NCBI GenBank assembly: GCA_003563915.1
Contig: PWTE01000160.1
Span: 1-53,999, forward strand
Reading direction: 5' to 3'
From: Nitriliruptoraceae bacterium
GTDB taxonomy: Bacteria; Actinomycetota; Nitriliruptoria; Nitriliruptorales; Nitriliruptoraceae
Length of the DNA stretch: 53,999 nucleotides
Shown here: in pieces, positions 32,572-40,218 of the stretch
How positions within the stretch are numbered: the first letter of the stretch is position 1
How the letters are laid out: each line of letters begins with the position of its first letter
Translations under genes and position numbers: made by a program
Notes under the pieces: model-generated
Seen by the model: the letters and a program-made list of their open reading frames with translations, nothing else
Told to the model about the DNA's origin: nothing
The model's database searches: none

Positions 32572-33567
32572 TCACTCCAGGCCGCGGATCGCGATGGCCG
32601 GGCCGCGCCAGCCGAGCATGGCTTCGGTCATCCGCACCACGTCGACGGTGCGCTGGACCTCGTGGACACGGACGAGGTGAGCGCCGCGCAGGATCGAGAA
32701 CACCGCGGCGGCCAGACTGCCGTCGACGCGCCGCTCGAGCGGCGCGTCGAGGGTCTCGCCGATGAAGTCCTTGTTCGACAGGGCCACCAGCACCGGGTAG
32801 CCCAGTGCGGCCAGCTCGGGCAGCCGCCGGGTGACCTCCAACGAGTGCGCCGTCGTCTTCTGGAAGTCGTGGCCCGGGTCGACGATCAGGCGCCCGCGAG
32901 GGACACCGGCGGCGACCGCCCGGTCGGTGAGGGCACGACAGTGCTGGACGACGGCGCGGGTGATGTCCGGCTCGTAGTGGCGCCTGAATGGGCGGGTCCG
33001 TGGCTCGCCGCCGTGATGCATGGCGACGTAGCCGGCGCCACGGGCGACGACGACGTCGAGGATCTCGGGGTCGTGCAACCCGGTCACGTCGTTGACGATG
33101 TCGGCGCCCGCCGCCATGGCGGCATCGGCGACAGAGGCGCGGAAGGTGTCCACGGAGATGAGCACGTCGGGTTCGACGGACCGCAGGGCCTCGACGAACG
33201 GGACGATCCGCTCGATCTCCTGAGGGACCGTGACCTCGGCGCCTGGCCCGCCCTTGACGCCGCCGACATCCACGATGTCCGCCCCGTCTGCGATCAGCCG
33301 TTGCGCGTGGTCGAGGGCGGCGTCCAGTTCGTAGGTCGCGCCGCGGTCGTAGAAGGAGTCCGGTGTGCGGTTGACGATGCCCATGACCGCCACGCGCCGC
33401 CCCAGGTCGATCCGGCGGCGTGGCAGGTCGAGGACCGGCGCCGGACGTGGAGCCGGTTCACCCGGGGTGATGAGCGGCGTGGGCAGATGCGGTCGGTAGG
33501 CCAGGGGGTCGTGCCGCTCCTGCGGCGCAGCGACCCCGTCGTCGACGTCGCCAGGGTCGCTGGTCAC
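32572..33567 (-). CDS. folP: Dihydropteroate synthase-like protein
   Basis: 331 residues. Pterin-binding TIM barrel with VAVMGIVNRTPDSFYDRG, ADIVDVGGVKGGPG, SVDTFRASVADAAMAAGADIVNDVTGL, MHHGG, LIVDPGHDFQKT and the C-terminal RVHEV. The N-terminal 60 residues are an extra leader. Many actinobacteria have two FolP proteins, only one of them the true folate enzyme; the sequence GGVKGGPG in place of the usual GGESTRPG loop suggests this could be the FolP2-like paralogue with another role. GTG start with GGAG five bases upstream. Confidence 0.85.
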   Translation of the reverse strand: MTSDPGDVDDGVAAPQERHDPLAYRPHLPTPLITPGEPAPRPAPVLDLPRRRIDLGRRVAVMGIVNRTPDSFYDRGATYELDAALDHAQRLIADGADIVDVGGVKGGPGAEVTVPQEIERIVPFVEALRSVEPDVLISVDTFRASVADAAMAAGADIVNDVTGLHDPEILDVVVARGAGYVAMHHGGEPRTRPFRRHYEPDITRAVVQHCRALTDRAVAAGVPRGRLIVDPGHDFQKTTAHSLEVTRRLPELAALGYPVLVALSNKDFIGETLDAPLERRVDGSLAAAVFSILRGAHLVRVHEVQRTVDVVRMTEAMLGWRGPAIAIRGLE

Positions 33568-33583
33568 ACGCGCTCCGGTCCGG

Positions 33584-34354
33584 TCAGGTGAGGAACTCGA
33601 GGATGGTGGCCGCCACCGCACCCGGTGCCTCGATCGTGCACCAGTGGCCGACATCAGCCAGCACCTTGACGCGGCTCACGGGGATCGACGACTTCAGTTC
33701 TTCGGCCATGGCCAGGGGCGTGGACCGGTCGTGGGCGCCGGTCACGATGAGGGTCGGCTGCCCGATCTCGTCCCGGCGGATGTGTGGGGCCTTGGACAGG
33801 GCGCGACAGGACTTCGCGTAGCTGATGGGGTCGTTGCGCAGGAACAGCTCCCGCAGCAGCCCGACCCCGCCGGCCATCGTCGCGTGCGACTGTGGCGACA
33901 CCGCTCCGTCCAACCACGTGTCGACGAGCACGTCCATGCCTTCGGCCTCGACGAGGTCGGCACGTTCGCGGTAGGCGTCTGCGGTCGGCGGCTGGAAGTA
34001 GGAGATCCCGCCGACCAGCACCAACTGATCCACCGTGTCCGGCGAGGTCTGGGCCAGGTGTTGGGCGATCAACGTGCCCATCGAGTGCCCGACCAGTGTC
34101 ACGGCCGGCAGTTCCAGGTGACGGATCAGCTTCTGGATGTCCTTCGACCAGCCCTCGATCGAGAACTTCCCGCGTCCCTGACTGCGGCCGTGGCCGCGCA
34201 GGTCCATGGCGACGCCGTGATGGTGCTGCTGCATCGCCTGCATCACACCGTGCCAGACGTTGCTGGAGCCGCCCAGGCCGTGGACGAACACGACCGGGGG
34301 GCCTTCGCCGTAGCTGACGTAGTGGAGGGCGTTGCCGTCGATGTCGGCGAACAC
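33584..34354 (-). CDS. Alpha/beta hydrolase
   Basis: 256 residues. HGLGGSSNVW (oxyanion), DLRGHGRS, nucleophile elbow GHSMGTLIA, acid in VTGAHDRSTP and catalytic His in ADVGHWCTIEAP form a complete triad layout. Similar to 3-oxoadipate enol-lactonase/haloperoxidase-like hydrolases; substrate unknown. GTG start with AAGGA seven bases upstream. Its stop lies 17 nt before the folP start and it runs in the same direction, so the two may be co-transcribed. Confidence 0.85.
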   Translation of the reverse strand: MFADIDGNALHYVSYGEGPPVVFVHGLGGSSNVWHGVMQAMQQHHHGVAMDLRGHGRSQGRGKFSIEGWSKDIQKLIRHLELPAVTLVGHSMGTLIAQHLAQTSPDTVDQLVLVGGISYFQPPTADAYRERADLVEAEGMDVLVDTWLDGAVSPQSHATMAGGVGLLRELFLRNDPISYAKSCRALSKAPHIRRDEIGQPTLIVTGAHDRSTPLAMAEELKSSIPVSRVKVLADVGHWCTIEAPGAVAATILEFLT

Positions 34355-34625
34355 GGTGGGTCCTTTGCAAGCGGTGGGTGGGCGGGCGCCGAGGGCGCCG
34401 GTGGCCACGCCGGGCGCTGCGTGACGGGGCACGCACGCCTCGGGCCGTGAGGCGCCGAGCCTAGCTGACACGTCGAGGTAGCCCGTCGGGCCGGGGCCGG
34501 ACCTCGCCGCGTGGACGCGCGGGCCGCGCCCCCAGCCCGGACGGAGCTGGGCCGGGGTCCGAACGTTGGTTGGCCCGGCCCCTCACCCGGCCGCTCGCGC
34601 GGTGTGCCGCCTCCCCAGCCTGCCG

Positions 34626-34631
34626 TAGCCT
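34626..34631 (+). promoter_or_regulatory. Candidate -10 element of the SRPBCC gene
   Basis: TAGCCT lies 50 nt before the ATG at 34682 and matches the recurring element of the window. Confidence 0.35.
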
Positions 34632-34681
34632 GCCACCTCGACGTACCTGCCTGCCTGGATCGCGCCCCGGAAGGGATCCCC

Positions 34682-35137
34682 ATGCGGCTCGAGATCACCC
34701 AGCCCGTCGCCGCCTCCCGCCAGGTGGTCTGGGACGTGCTGACCACGTGGGAACGCCAGCCGGAGTGGATGCTCGACGCGAAGGCGGTGTACGTGCTCAC
34801 GCCGGAGCGCACCGGCGAGGGCGTGACGATCCGGTGTCCGACCAACCTGATGGGCGTGACCGTGCAGGACGTGATGCGGGTCACCGGTTGGGAGGAACCG
34901 CGCTACCTCGAGGTCACCCACCTGGGGAGGGTCATCACCGGGTACGGGGCCTTCGAGCTGGCGGAGGACGGCCCGCAGGCGACGACCGTGACGTGGTGGG
35001 AGGAGGTCGACCCGCCGCTGGGCGCGCTGGGGGAGTGGGGTGCTTCGACCCTGGTGCTGCCGATACTGCGTCGGATCTTCGGGCGCTCCCTGGCGAACCT
35101 GGCCGCGCTGGCCGAGCAGGAGGCGGCGCGGGCCTGA
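34682..35137 (+). CDS. SRPBCC family protein (polyketide cyclase/START-like)
   Basis: 151 residues with the SRPBCC beginning MRLEITQPVAASRQVVWDVLTTWERQPEWM and a C-terminal helix (LPILRRIFGRSLANLAALAEQEAARA), the normal length for the fold. It binds a hydrophobic ligand; no catalytic residues are evident. It is convergent with the phenylacetate operon, with a structured 131-bp region between them. Confidence 0.8.
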   Translation: MRLEITQPVAASRQVVWDVLTTWERQPEWMLDAKAVYVLTPERTGEGVTIRCPTNLMGVTVQDVMRVTGWEEPRYLEVTHLGRVITGYGAFELAEDGPQATTVTWWEEVDPPLGALGEWGASTLVLPILRRIFGRSLANLAALAEQEAARA

Positions 35138-35171
35138 ACCGAGGTGCGGCCGCGATCGACGTTGCGGCCTC

Positions 35172-35253
35172 GGCGGAGAGCCCCGGGTGTAGCGGCGAGC
35201 CTCGGGTCCACGAGCGCACCCGCGGCTCTCCGCCGCCTTCGGGGCTCTCCGCC
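35172..35253. terminator. Nested inverted repeats between SRPBCC gene and paaD
   Basis: GGCGGAGAGCCCCG (35172-35185) pairs perfectly with 35240-35253; a second partial copy of the right arm sits at about 35222-35235, and CGGGT/ACCCG nests inside. Located between convergent genes, it is probably a bidirectional terminator. Confidence 0.6.
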
Positions 35254-35268
35254 AGCGACCGGAGCCGG

Positions 35269-35811
35269 TCAGGACCTGAAGGCCTCGAAGGGCTGGTCGC
35301 AGGCCTGGCAGTAACGCAGGTCGCGGCAGGGTGTCGGGCCGAAGGGCGCGTCGCGCACGGTGTCGTCGGAGCCGCAGTAGGGGCAGGGGCGCGGATCGGT
35401 GCTCCCGGACAGCGCGAGCGGCAGCGACCGACGGCCCTCCGGCTCGACGGCGCCCACGACGGGGCCGCCTGGCGGTGCGATGCCGAAGCGCCGTAGTTGC
35501 TCGCGACCCTCGGCATCGATGCGATCCGGCGTCCACGGCGGGGAGTGGCGGAACCGGACCGTCACGGTGTGCACGCCGGGCACCTGCGTGACCGCCGCCT
35601 GGACGTCCTGGCCGATCATGTCGGTCGCGGGGCAGCCGGAGAACGTCGGGAGGAGTTCGACCGTGACCTCACCGTCGGCGTCGACATGGACGTCGTGGAC
35701 CATCCCGAGCATCCCGATCGTGACGGGAGGCAACTCGGGGTCGGGGACACCCTCGACGGCACGGCGCACGGCCGCAGCATCGACGTCGGTGCGGGTCGTC
35801 ATCGTGGTCAC
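35269..35811 (-). CDS. paaD: Phenylacetyl-CoA epoxidase assembly protein PaaD
   Basis: 180 residues. N-terminal MIP18/DUF59 domain (VPDPELPPVTIGMLGMVHDV...FSGCPATDMIG) and C-terminal zinc ribbon with CPYCGS and CRDLRYCQACDQPF. PaaD (also PaaJ in some nomenclatures) is needed to mature the iron centre of the epoxidase. The GTG at 35811 overlaps the paaC stop as GTGA. It is the last gene of the operon; paaE, the usual next gene, is missing here. Confidence 0.92.
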   Translation of the reverse strand: MTTMTTRTDVDAAAVRRAVEGVPDPELPPVTIGMLGMVHDVHVDADGEVTVELLPTFSGCPATDMIGQDVQAAVTQVPGVHTVTVRFRHSPPWTPDRIDAEGREQLRRFGIAPPGGPVVGAVEPEGRRSLPLALSGSTDPRPCPYCGSDDTVRDAPFGPTPCRDLRYCQACDQPFEAFRS

Positions 35812-36611
35812 CACCGAGCGCCGGGATGGGAGCGATACAGCGCGGTCATCTCGGGCCACACGTCGTCGGTGAAGTCGGGCGAGTGGCGCCCCTGGCGCCC
35901 ACCGGCCGCCGAGACGGGAACGGTGGCACCTGCAGCCGGGACCACCGCGCCGTAGTCGGCGTTGCGCAACACGGGCTCGATGACCTCCAGCCACCGGTCC
36001 CGCAGACCCGGGTGGCCGGTCGGGAACAGCCCGGCGTCGACCGCCTCGGCCTCGTCCGGGACCGCCTCGAACAGCCCGAGCGCCTCCGGCAACGCTTCAC
36101 CGAGGGCCTCGCCGAAGCGCGCGTGAGGCTCGTCACCGGCGTGGCTGAGCCTGGTGAACCAGTGGTCTGCGTGCTCGAGGTGGTAGCGGATCTCGTGCAG
36201 CAGCTTGGTGGCCACCGCGGCGACGTCGGGGTCCGAGGACGCCGACAAGGCATCCAAGCGGACCGCGTCGAACCGCTCGAAGGCCCAGTGGCGTGCCAGG
36301 GTGAACGCGAAGTCCCGTGGCGGTCGCTCGCAGAGGATCGCGTGGCGGTAGGCCTCGGGCTCGCGACCGAGACCCAACGCATCGACCCCGGCGCGCACGT
36401 CGTCGTCGGAGGCGACCAGCAGTTGGTACCACAGGTCGGCATGGTTGATGCCGTCCTGGGCGATCGTGGAGAAGGCCAGGTCCTCCTCGAGAGACGGGGC
36501 CACACCGGTCCAGTGCGACGAGCGGTGCCCGCTGACCAGCGCGTCGTCCGCGACGGCGAGCAGCACCTGCGCGCGTGCGGTGGTCAGGTCAGGCGCGGCG
36601 ACCGTGTCCAT
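35808..36611 (-). CDS. paaC: Phenylacetyl-CoA epoxidase structural subunit PaaC
   Basis: 267 residues, ferritin-like all-helical fold. ADDALVSGHRSSHWTGVAPSLEEDLAFSTIAQDGINHADLWYQLL and ILCERPPRDFAFTLARHWAFERFDAVRLDAL match PaaC, which pairs with PaaA and stabilises the heterodimer but lacks the di-iron site. The ATG shares one base with the paaB stop (TGATG). The stop overlaps paaD (GTGA), so B, C and D are tightly coupled. Confidence 0.95.
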   Translation of the reverse strand: MDTVAAPDLTTARAQVLLAVADDALVSGHRSSHWTGVAPSLEEDLAFSTIAQDGINHADLWYQLLVASDDDVRAGVDALGLGREPEAYRHAILCERPPRDFAFTLARHWAFERFDAVRLDALSASSDPDVAAVATKLLHEIRYHLEHADHWFTRLSHAGDEPHARFGEALGEALPEALGLFEAVPDEAEAVDAGLFPTGHPGLRDRWLEVIEPVLRNADYGAVVPAAGATVPVSAAGGRQGRHSPDFTDDVWPEMTALYRSHPGARW

Positions 36612-36955
36612 CAGGCGGCTCCCTTCCCGTTCGAGCCCGGGACCGGCCGGTCGCGCAGGTGGCCGCGGCCGCGCGCGGCGGCCGCCTGTCGGGCAGCCTC
36701 ACGCTTCTCCCGGAACCCCGAGTAGCCGGTCTGCAGCCGGTAGCTGATGTCGGTCCTGCGCTCCAGCAGGGACGCATCCTCCAGCCGGTGCACGTGGTCG
36801 CTGCGCACCACCGCGTAGTCCACCCCCTCCTGGTGACGGAAGTGGGTCTCGCGGGCGATCAGCAGCGCGGTCCGGTGGTCCGCAGCATGCAGGTTGCCCA
36901 CGTGCTCCAGGGGCGCGTCCCACTTGCGACGCCCGAACACCTCGTAGGTGGGCAT
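36611..36955 (-). CDS. paaB: Phenylacetyl-CoA epoxidase subunit PaaB
   Basis: 114 residues. YEVFGRRKWDAPLEHVGNLHAADHRTALLIARETH and VVRSDHVHRLED are typical of PaaB, a small bridging subunit. Its C-terminal tail after residue 75 is Ala/Arg-rich. Located 16 nt after the PaaX-PaaA fusion; GGGAG precedes the ATG. It links PaaAC heterodimers in the epoxidase complex. Confidence 0.94.
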   Translation of the reverse strand: MPTYEVFGRRKWDAPLEHVGNLHAADHRTALLIARETHFRHQEGVDYAVVRSDHVHRLEDASLLERRTDISYRLQTGYSGFREKREAARQAAAARGRGHLRDRPVPGSNGKGAA

Positions 36956-36971
36956 GGAAGGCTCCCTCTCG

Positions 36972-38864
36972 TCAGGCTGCGGCGGGGACCTGGTCCCCGG
37001 TCACGATCTCGTGGATCCAGCCGTGGTGGCGGTGCATCAGCTGGCGCCAGTACAGCCGGCTCTTCGTCGCCTCGGTCGGCTCACCCTTGATGACGGCCTT
37101 GAGACGGTCCCAGTCCGGCTCGCTGTAGGTCCAGCTCCTGGCGTCCGGGTCGTAGGCGAGCTTCGGATCGGGCAGCTCGACGCCCATGTCCCACAGCTTC
37201 GGCACGTACTGGCTGATCCACTCCTGTCGAGACTCCTCGTTGGTCCGGGTCTTCACCCCCCAGTGGATCATCGGGTCGTCCTCGGCCGACACGTCGGTGC
37301 CGAAGAAGTGCATCACCGGCTCCCACCAGCGGTTCACCGCCTCCTGCAGCATCGCGAACTGCTCGTCGGTGCCACTGGCCAGCGCCAGCATGATGTCCTC
37401 GCCATGGCGGTAGTGCAGCGACTCCTCGGCGACCACGCGTCGCATCACCCGGACATACGGCGCGTACGACGTCTCGAGCAGCGCCCGCTGCGTGACGATC
37501 GCGGCCCCGTCCACCAGGAAGCCGATGCAGGCGACGTCCCCCCACGTGTAGGTGGGGTAGTGGAACACGTTGTGGAACTTGCCCTTGCCCGCGATGAGGT
37601 CCTCGTACATCGCGGTCCGCGGGCGTCCGAGAGACTCCGCCACCCGGTAGATCAGGTGCGCGTGACCGACCTCGTCCTGGACCTTCGCGGCCAACGAGCG
37701 CTTGCGCTTCAGCGACGGCGCCCGGGCGATCCACTCCCGCTCCGGCAGTGCCCCCATGATCTCCGAGTTCGCGTGCATCTCGATGAACCGGATGTTGAGG
37801 TCGCGGTAGGTCTGCGGCATCCAGTCGTGGGGTTCGACCTTGTGTCCGGCATGGAGCCGCTCCAGGAACTCCTCCGTGCGGGCGGGGTCGTCGTCGTAGC
37901 TCTCCGATCGCCCCGGACGGTCACCGTTCGTCGTGGTCGCGCTGGCCGGCCGCGCCGTGGCGATGGTGGGGTCGCGGTCCTCGGCGGTTGCCAGGTCGGG
38001 TGAGGCTGGCAGCGAGGCCCCGAGGTTCGAGGTCGCCCGCGGTGGTACCCGGCCGTCCGGGTCGGCGTCGGCCACGAGCTGCTCCCAGTAGCGCCACGCC
38101 GGCGCCTCCAGCGCGCGGTAGTGCGCCAGGAACGTCGCCGCGGCCCGGTCGCCGAGCCAGTCCGATGGCAGCAGCTCGTCCGGCAACCCCGGGTCGAGGA
38201 AGAGGAACTTCCGCCAACGGTGGACCAGCCGGACCCGCGCGACGAAGGCGTCCCGGTCGTCGTCGGCGCCGGGGTGCACGGACTCGTAGGCCGCGAGGAA
38301 GTCGCGGTGGGCAGCTGCCAGCTCCCCCAGGTCGTACGCCTGTGCGGCCAGCTCCTGGTCGTCGCCCTCGAGCGTGGCGGTGAAGGTCTGTACCGCCCCT
38401 GCGACGTCGTGCTTCGCCAGCACCGCATCCAGCCGCGATCCGAGATCCCACGGGCAGATCCACATGCCGCCGGACAACGAGCCGTAGCCGAGCCAGCCCA
38501 GCTCGCGACGCAAGGCGTTGCGGACGGCGCGCGCATCCTCGGTGGCGGTCAACACGCGCCAGCGACCGTCCCACGCCAGCGGGCGACGCAGGTAGATGCG
38601 TTCGGCCGCCTCATCGAGGCGGCGACGTCCCTCACCGGTCACGTGGTAGCTCGCGAGGCGGCCGTGCCGCTCCGGTGCGACCAGTCCCTGTCCGGTCAGC
38701 CGCCGCAAGGCCTGACGCGTCGTCGCGGGAGCGACGTCCAGTTCCTCCATCGCGGCGGCGAGGGCCGCCAGCCACGCCCGTCCGCCACTCGGCAGGACGA
38801 GGTCTCCGAAGACCGTCAACAGCAACGAGCGCGCCGACGGTGATGCCGACATCCGCTGATCCAT
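36972..38864 (-). CDS. paaXA: PaaX-PaaA fusion: phenylacetate repressor joined to phenylacetyl-CoA epoxidase catalytic subunit
   Basis: 630 residues in one open frame. Residues 1-265 are a full PaaX: winged helix (about 12-80; LLLTVFGDLVLP, TTRQALRRLTGQGLV, GRLASYHVTGEGRRRL), middle domain (GRWRVLTATED...GSLSGGMWICPWD) and C-terminal domain (VHRWRKFLFLDPGLPDELLPSDWLG). A 55-residue Ala/Pro/Ser/Thr-rich linker follows. Residues 325-630 are a full PaaA with both di-iron E-x-x-H motifs: E398-VGH401 and E481-SLH484. PaaX represses paa genes until phenylacetyl-CoA binds; PaaA oxidises that same molecule to its epoxide. The ATG at 38864 has GGGAG five bases upstream. No in-frame stop occurs; a GTG at codon 264 is a possible internal start. 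The free PaaX and PaaA proteins of E. coli are 316 and 309 residues. Confidence 0.92.
   Translation of the reverse strand: MDQRMSASPSARSLLLTVFGDLVLPSGGRAWLAALAAAMEELDVAPATTRQALRRLTGQGLVAPERHGRLASYHVTGEGRRRLDEAAERIYLRRPLAWDGRWRVLTATEDARAVRNALRRELGWLGYGSLSGGMWICPWDLGSRLDAVLAKHDVAGAVQTFTATLEGDDQELAAQAYDLGELAAAHRDFLAAYESVHPGADDDRDAFVARVRLVHRWRKFLFLDPGLPDELLPSDWLGDRAAATFLAHYRALEAPAWRYWEQLVADADPDGRVPPRATSNLGASLPASPDLATAEDRDPTIATARPASATTTNGDRPGRSESYDDDPARTEEFLERLHAGHKVEPHDWMPQTYRDLNIRFIEMHANSEIMGALPEREWIARAPSLKRKRSLAAKVQDEVGHAHLIYRVAESLGRPRTAMYEDLIAGKGKFHNVFHYPTYTWGDVACIGFLVDGAAIVTQRALLETSYAPYVRVMRRVVAEESLHYRHGEDIMLALASGTDEQFAMLQEAVNRWWEPVMHFFGTDVSAEDDPMIHWGVKTRTNEESRQEWISQYVPKLWDMGVELPDPKLAYDPDARSWTYSEPDWDRLKAVIKGEPTEATKSRLYWRQLMHRHHGWIHEIVTGDQVPAAA
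38073..38086 (-). promoter_or_regulatory. Possible internal start site for PaaA inside the fusion
   Basis: GGGAG (plus coordinates 38082-38086), six spacer bases, then GTG (38075-38073), in frame at codon 264, right at the end of the PaaX domain. Initiation here would give a 367-residue protein carrying the linker and the whole PaaA. From there to the PaaA core no other ATG, GTG or TTG occurs in frame. Confidence 0.35.
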
Positions 38865-38891
38865 CCCGACTCCCAAGCCGCGAGATCCCGT

Positions 38892-38934
38892 CGTGTGAAA
38901 CTCCGTGACTCTCGCGGGAGATTACCATCACACG
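38892..38934. promoter_or_regulatory. Candidate PaaX operator and promoter upstream of paaXA
   Basis: CGTGTGA (38892-38898) and TCACACG (38928-38934) are a perfect 7-bp inverted repeat. On the coding strand TGTGAT precedes a TAATCT -10-like element that lies inside the repeat. The TGTGA core recalls the E. coli PaaX site, which contains TGATTCG. Autoregulation by the fusion is inferred. Confidence 0.5.
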
Positions 38935-39043
38935 TTAGGTCGGTCCAGAGGTGTGCGCGTCTGGTGGACGCCGCGCGCTGGGACGGCGAACGCTCACGCC
39001 CCCGGCGCTGCGGTGATCCAGGTCGGCTGGCCGGGTCCGCGAC

Positions 39044-39457
39044 CTAGCCGTCCGCGTCGTGGGGTTCGCGTCGGGCGGCGGTCTCCTCGCGGAACCGCTC
39101 GAGCTGGACGAGGCGCTGCTCGAAGGATCCCCGCGCGACGATCGTGGCGTTGTGGCGGGCGAGGACCTCACAGACCAGTGAGGTCGGACCGACCGAGGCG
39201 ACCGTCACCTCGAGCGTGACCGTCTCGCCGACCGCGACCGGCGCGCGGTGCAGGACCTCGAGCTTGGCACCGACCCCCTCCTCGCCCGGTTCGAGGTGCG
39301 GTTCGAGGATCTGGCGACAGAGACGCTCGATGTCGGCGACCAGCGCGCCCGTGCCGTAGACGGGATGGAGCTCCCGGCCGTCGACCCGCGCGGTCATCGC
39401 TGAGGTCACCACGAAGGTGTCGCTGACGTTCGTGCCGCGGGCGGGTCCAGGTCGCAT
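39044..39457 (-). CDS. FlK-like hotdog thioesterase (first copy)
   Basis: 137 residues. HPVYGTGALVADIERLCRQILEPHL, GEEGVGAKLEVLHRAPVAVGETVTL and the final VARGSFEQRLV match the fluoroacetyl-CoA thioesterase-like hotdog group, whose members hydrolyse small or unusual acyl-CoAs. It runs in the same direction as and upstream of the paa operon, from which about 180 bp containing the candidate operator separate it. A thioesterase could rescue CoA trapped in dead-end phenylacetate intermediates; this role is inferred from position. No clear ribosome-binding site precedes the ATG. Confidence 0.7.
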   Translation of the reverse strand: MRPGPARGTNVSDTFVVTSAMTARVDGRELHPVYGTGALVADIERLCRQILEPHLEPGEEGVGAKLEVLHRAPVAVGETVTLEVTVASVGPTSLVCEVLARHNATIVARGSFEQRLVQLERFREETAARREPHDADG

Positions 39458-39550
39458 GGGCGCAGTCTCGTCGGTCGACCTGCTCGGGACAAGCTCGTCG
39501 GTCGGCCTCCGTGGTCGCCCGGGTCGCCCAGTGGGTCGGTCCCGGCTCGC

Positions 39551-40099
39551 TCAGCTGCGGGACCCGAGCAGCCGGTCGGCCACCCGCCGCAGGACGTTCG
39601 GCCGATCTGCCTCTACGCGGATCGCCGCCCGTTGGTCGTCGACCGGCGCGTCCTCCGTCTGCTCGGAGGGAGCTGCGGTGGGAGGTGCCGAGACGGCGAC
39701 GATGATCAGCGGGTCGGGAGCGCGGTTGTCGATGCCGTGCACCACGCCCGCGGGAACGAGCAGCGAACCCATCGGATCCAGCCCGACCTCGCCCTCGTCG
39801 GTCACGAACCAGGATCGACCGCCGACGATGGTGTAGGTCACCTGGCTGCCGTCGTGGTGCAGGACCGGAGTCGCCTGCTGCGGTTCGATGCACCACAGGT
39901 CCAAGGCCAACGTCGGCGTGGCGAACACCCGGACACGGGTGGCAGCCCCGCGCGAGAAGTCGACGTAGTCGCGGAGGTCGACCGGGCGGACCGAGGCCCC
40001 GCCGAGGGGGAGTGCCTCGCTCTGGCCGGAGGGGTCGGCCTGGCCGGCGGGGTCGGCGTCGCGGCCGGTCGGATCGTGGGATGGCGTGTCGGTTGGCAT
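39551..40099 (-). CDS. Cupin domain protein
   Basis: 182 residues with one cupin barrel (about 55-140): motif 1 VLHHDGSQVTYTIVGGRSWFVT and motif 2 GSLLVPAGVVHGIDNRA provide His/Glu metal-ligand candidates. The first 30 residues are disordered (DPTGRDADPAGQADPSG), as is the tail. It appears leaderless: TACGCT (40107-40112 on the complementary strand) ends 7 nt before the ATG. Function unknown. Confidence 0.8.
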   Translation of the reverse strand: MPTDTPSHDPTGRDADPAGQADPSGQSEALPLGGASVRPVDLRDYVDFSRGAATRVRVFATPTLALDLWCIEPQQATPVLHHDGSQVTYTIVGGRSWFVTDEGEVGLDPMGSLLVPAGVVHGIDNRAPDPLIIVAVSAPPTAAPSEQTEDAPVDDQRAAIRVEADRPNVLRRVADRLLGSRS

Positions 40100-40106
40100 G
40101 CTGCGC

Positions 40107-40112
40107 AGCGTA
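40107..40112 (-). promoter_or_regulatory. Candidate -10 element giving a leaderless cupin mRNA
   Basis: TACGCT on the minus strand, 7 nt before the ATG with no Shine-Dalgarno, the same arrangement as at ispH. Confidence 0.45.
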
Positions 40113-40218
40113 GAGCCAGGCGCGACGTGGCCGTGGCCCACCCGCTGCCGTTAGTCTCCGAGGCTCGACCCGGTGTCGCCACCTGCGCCGGCACCTCCCC
40201 GTCGTCCCGGAGGCCACC

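Noticed and set aside
36972-38864. Frameshift or chimeric assembly as explanation of paaXA
   Set aside because: The frame is continuous, the linker has the composition of a natural linker, both domains are complete, and the following genes are in normal paa order; not excluded, but less likely than a true fusion.
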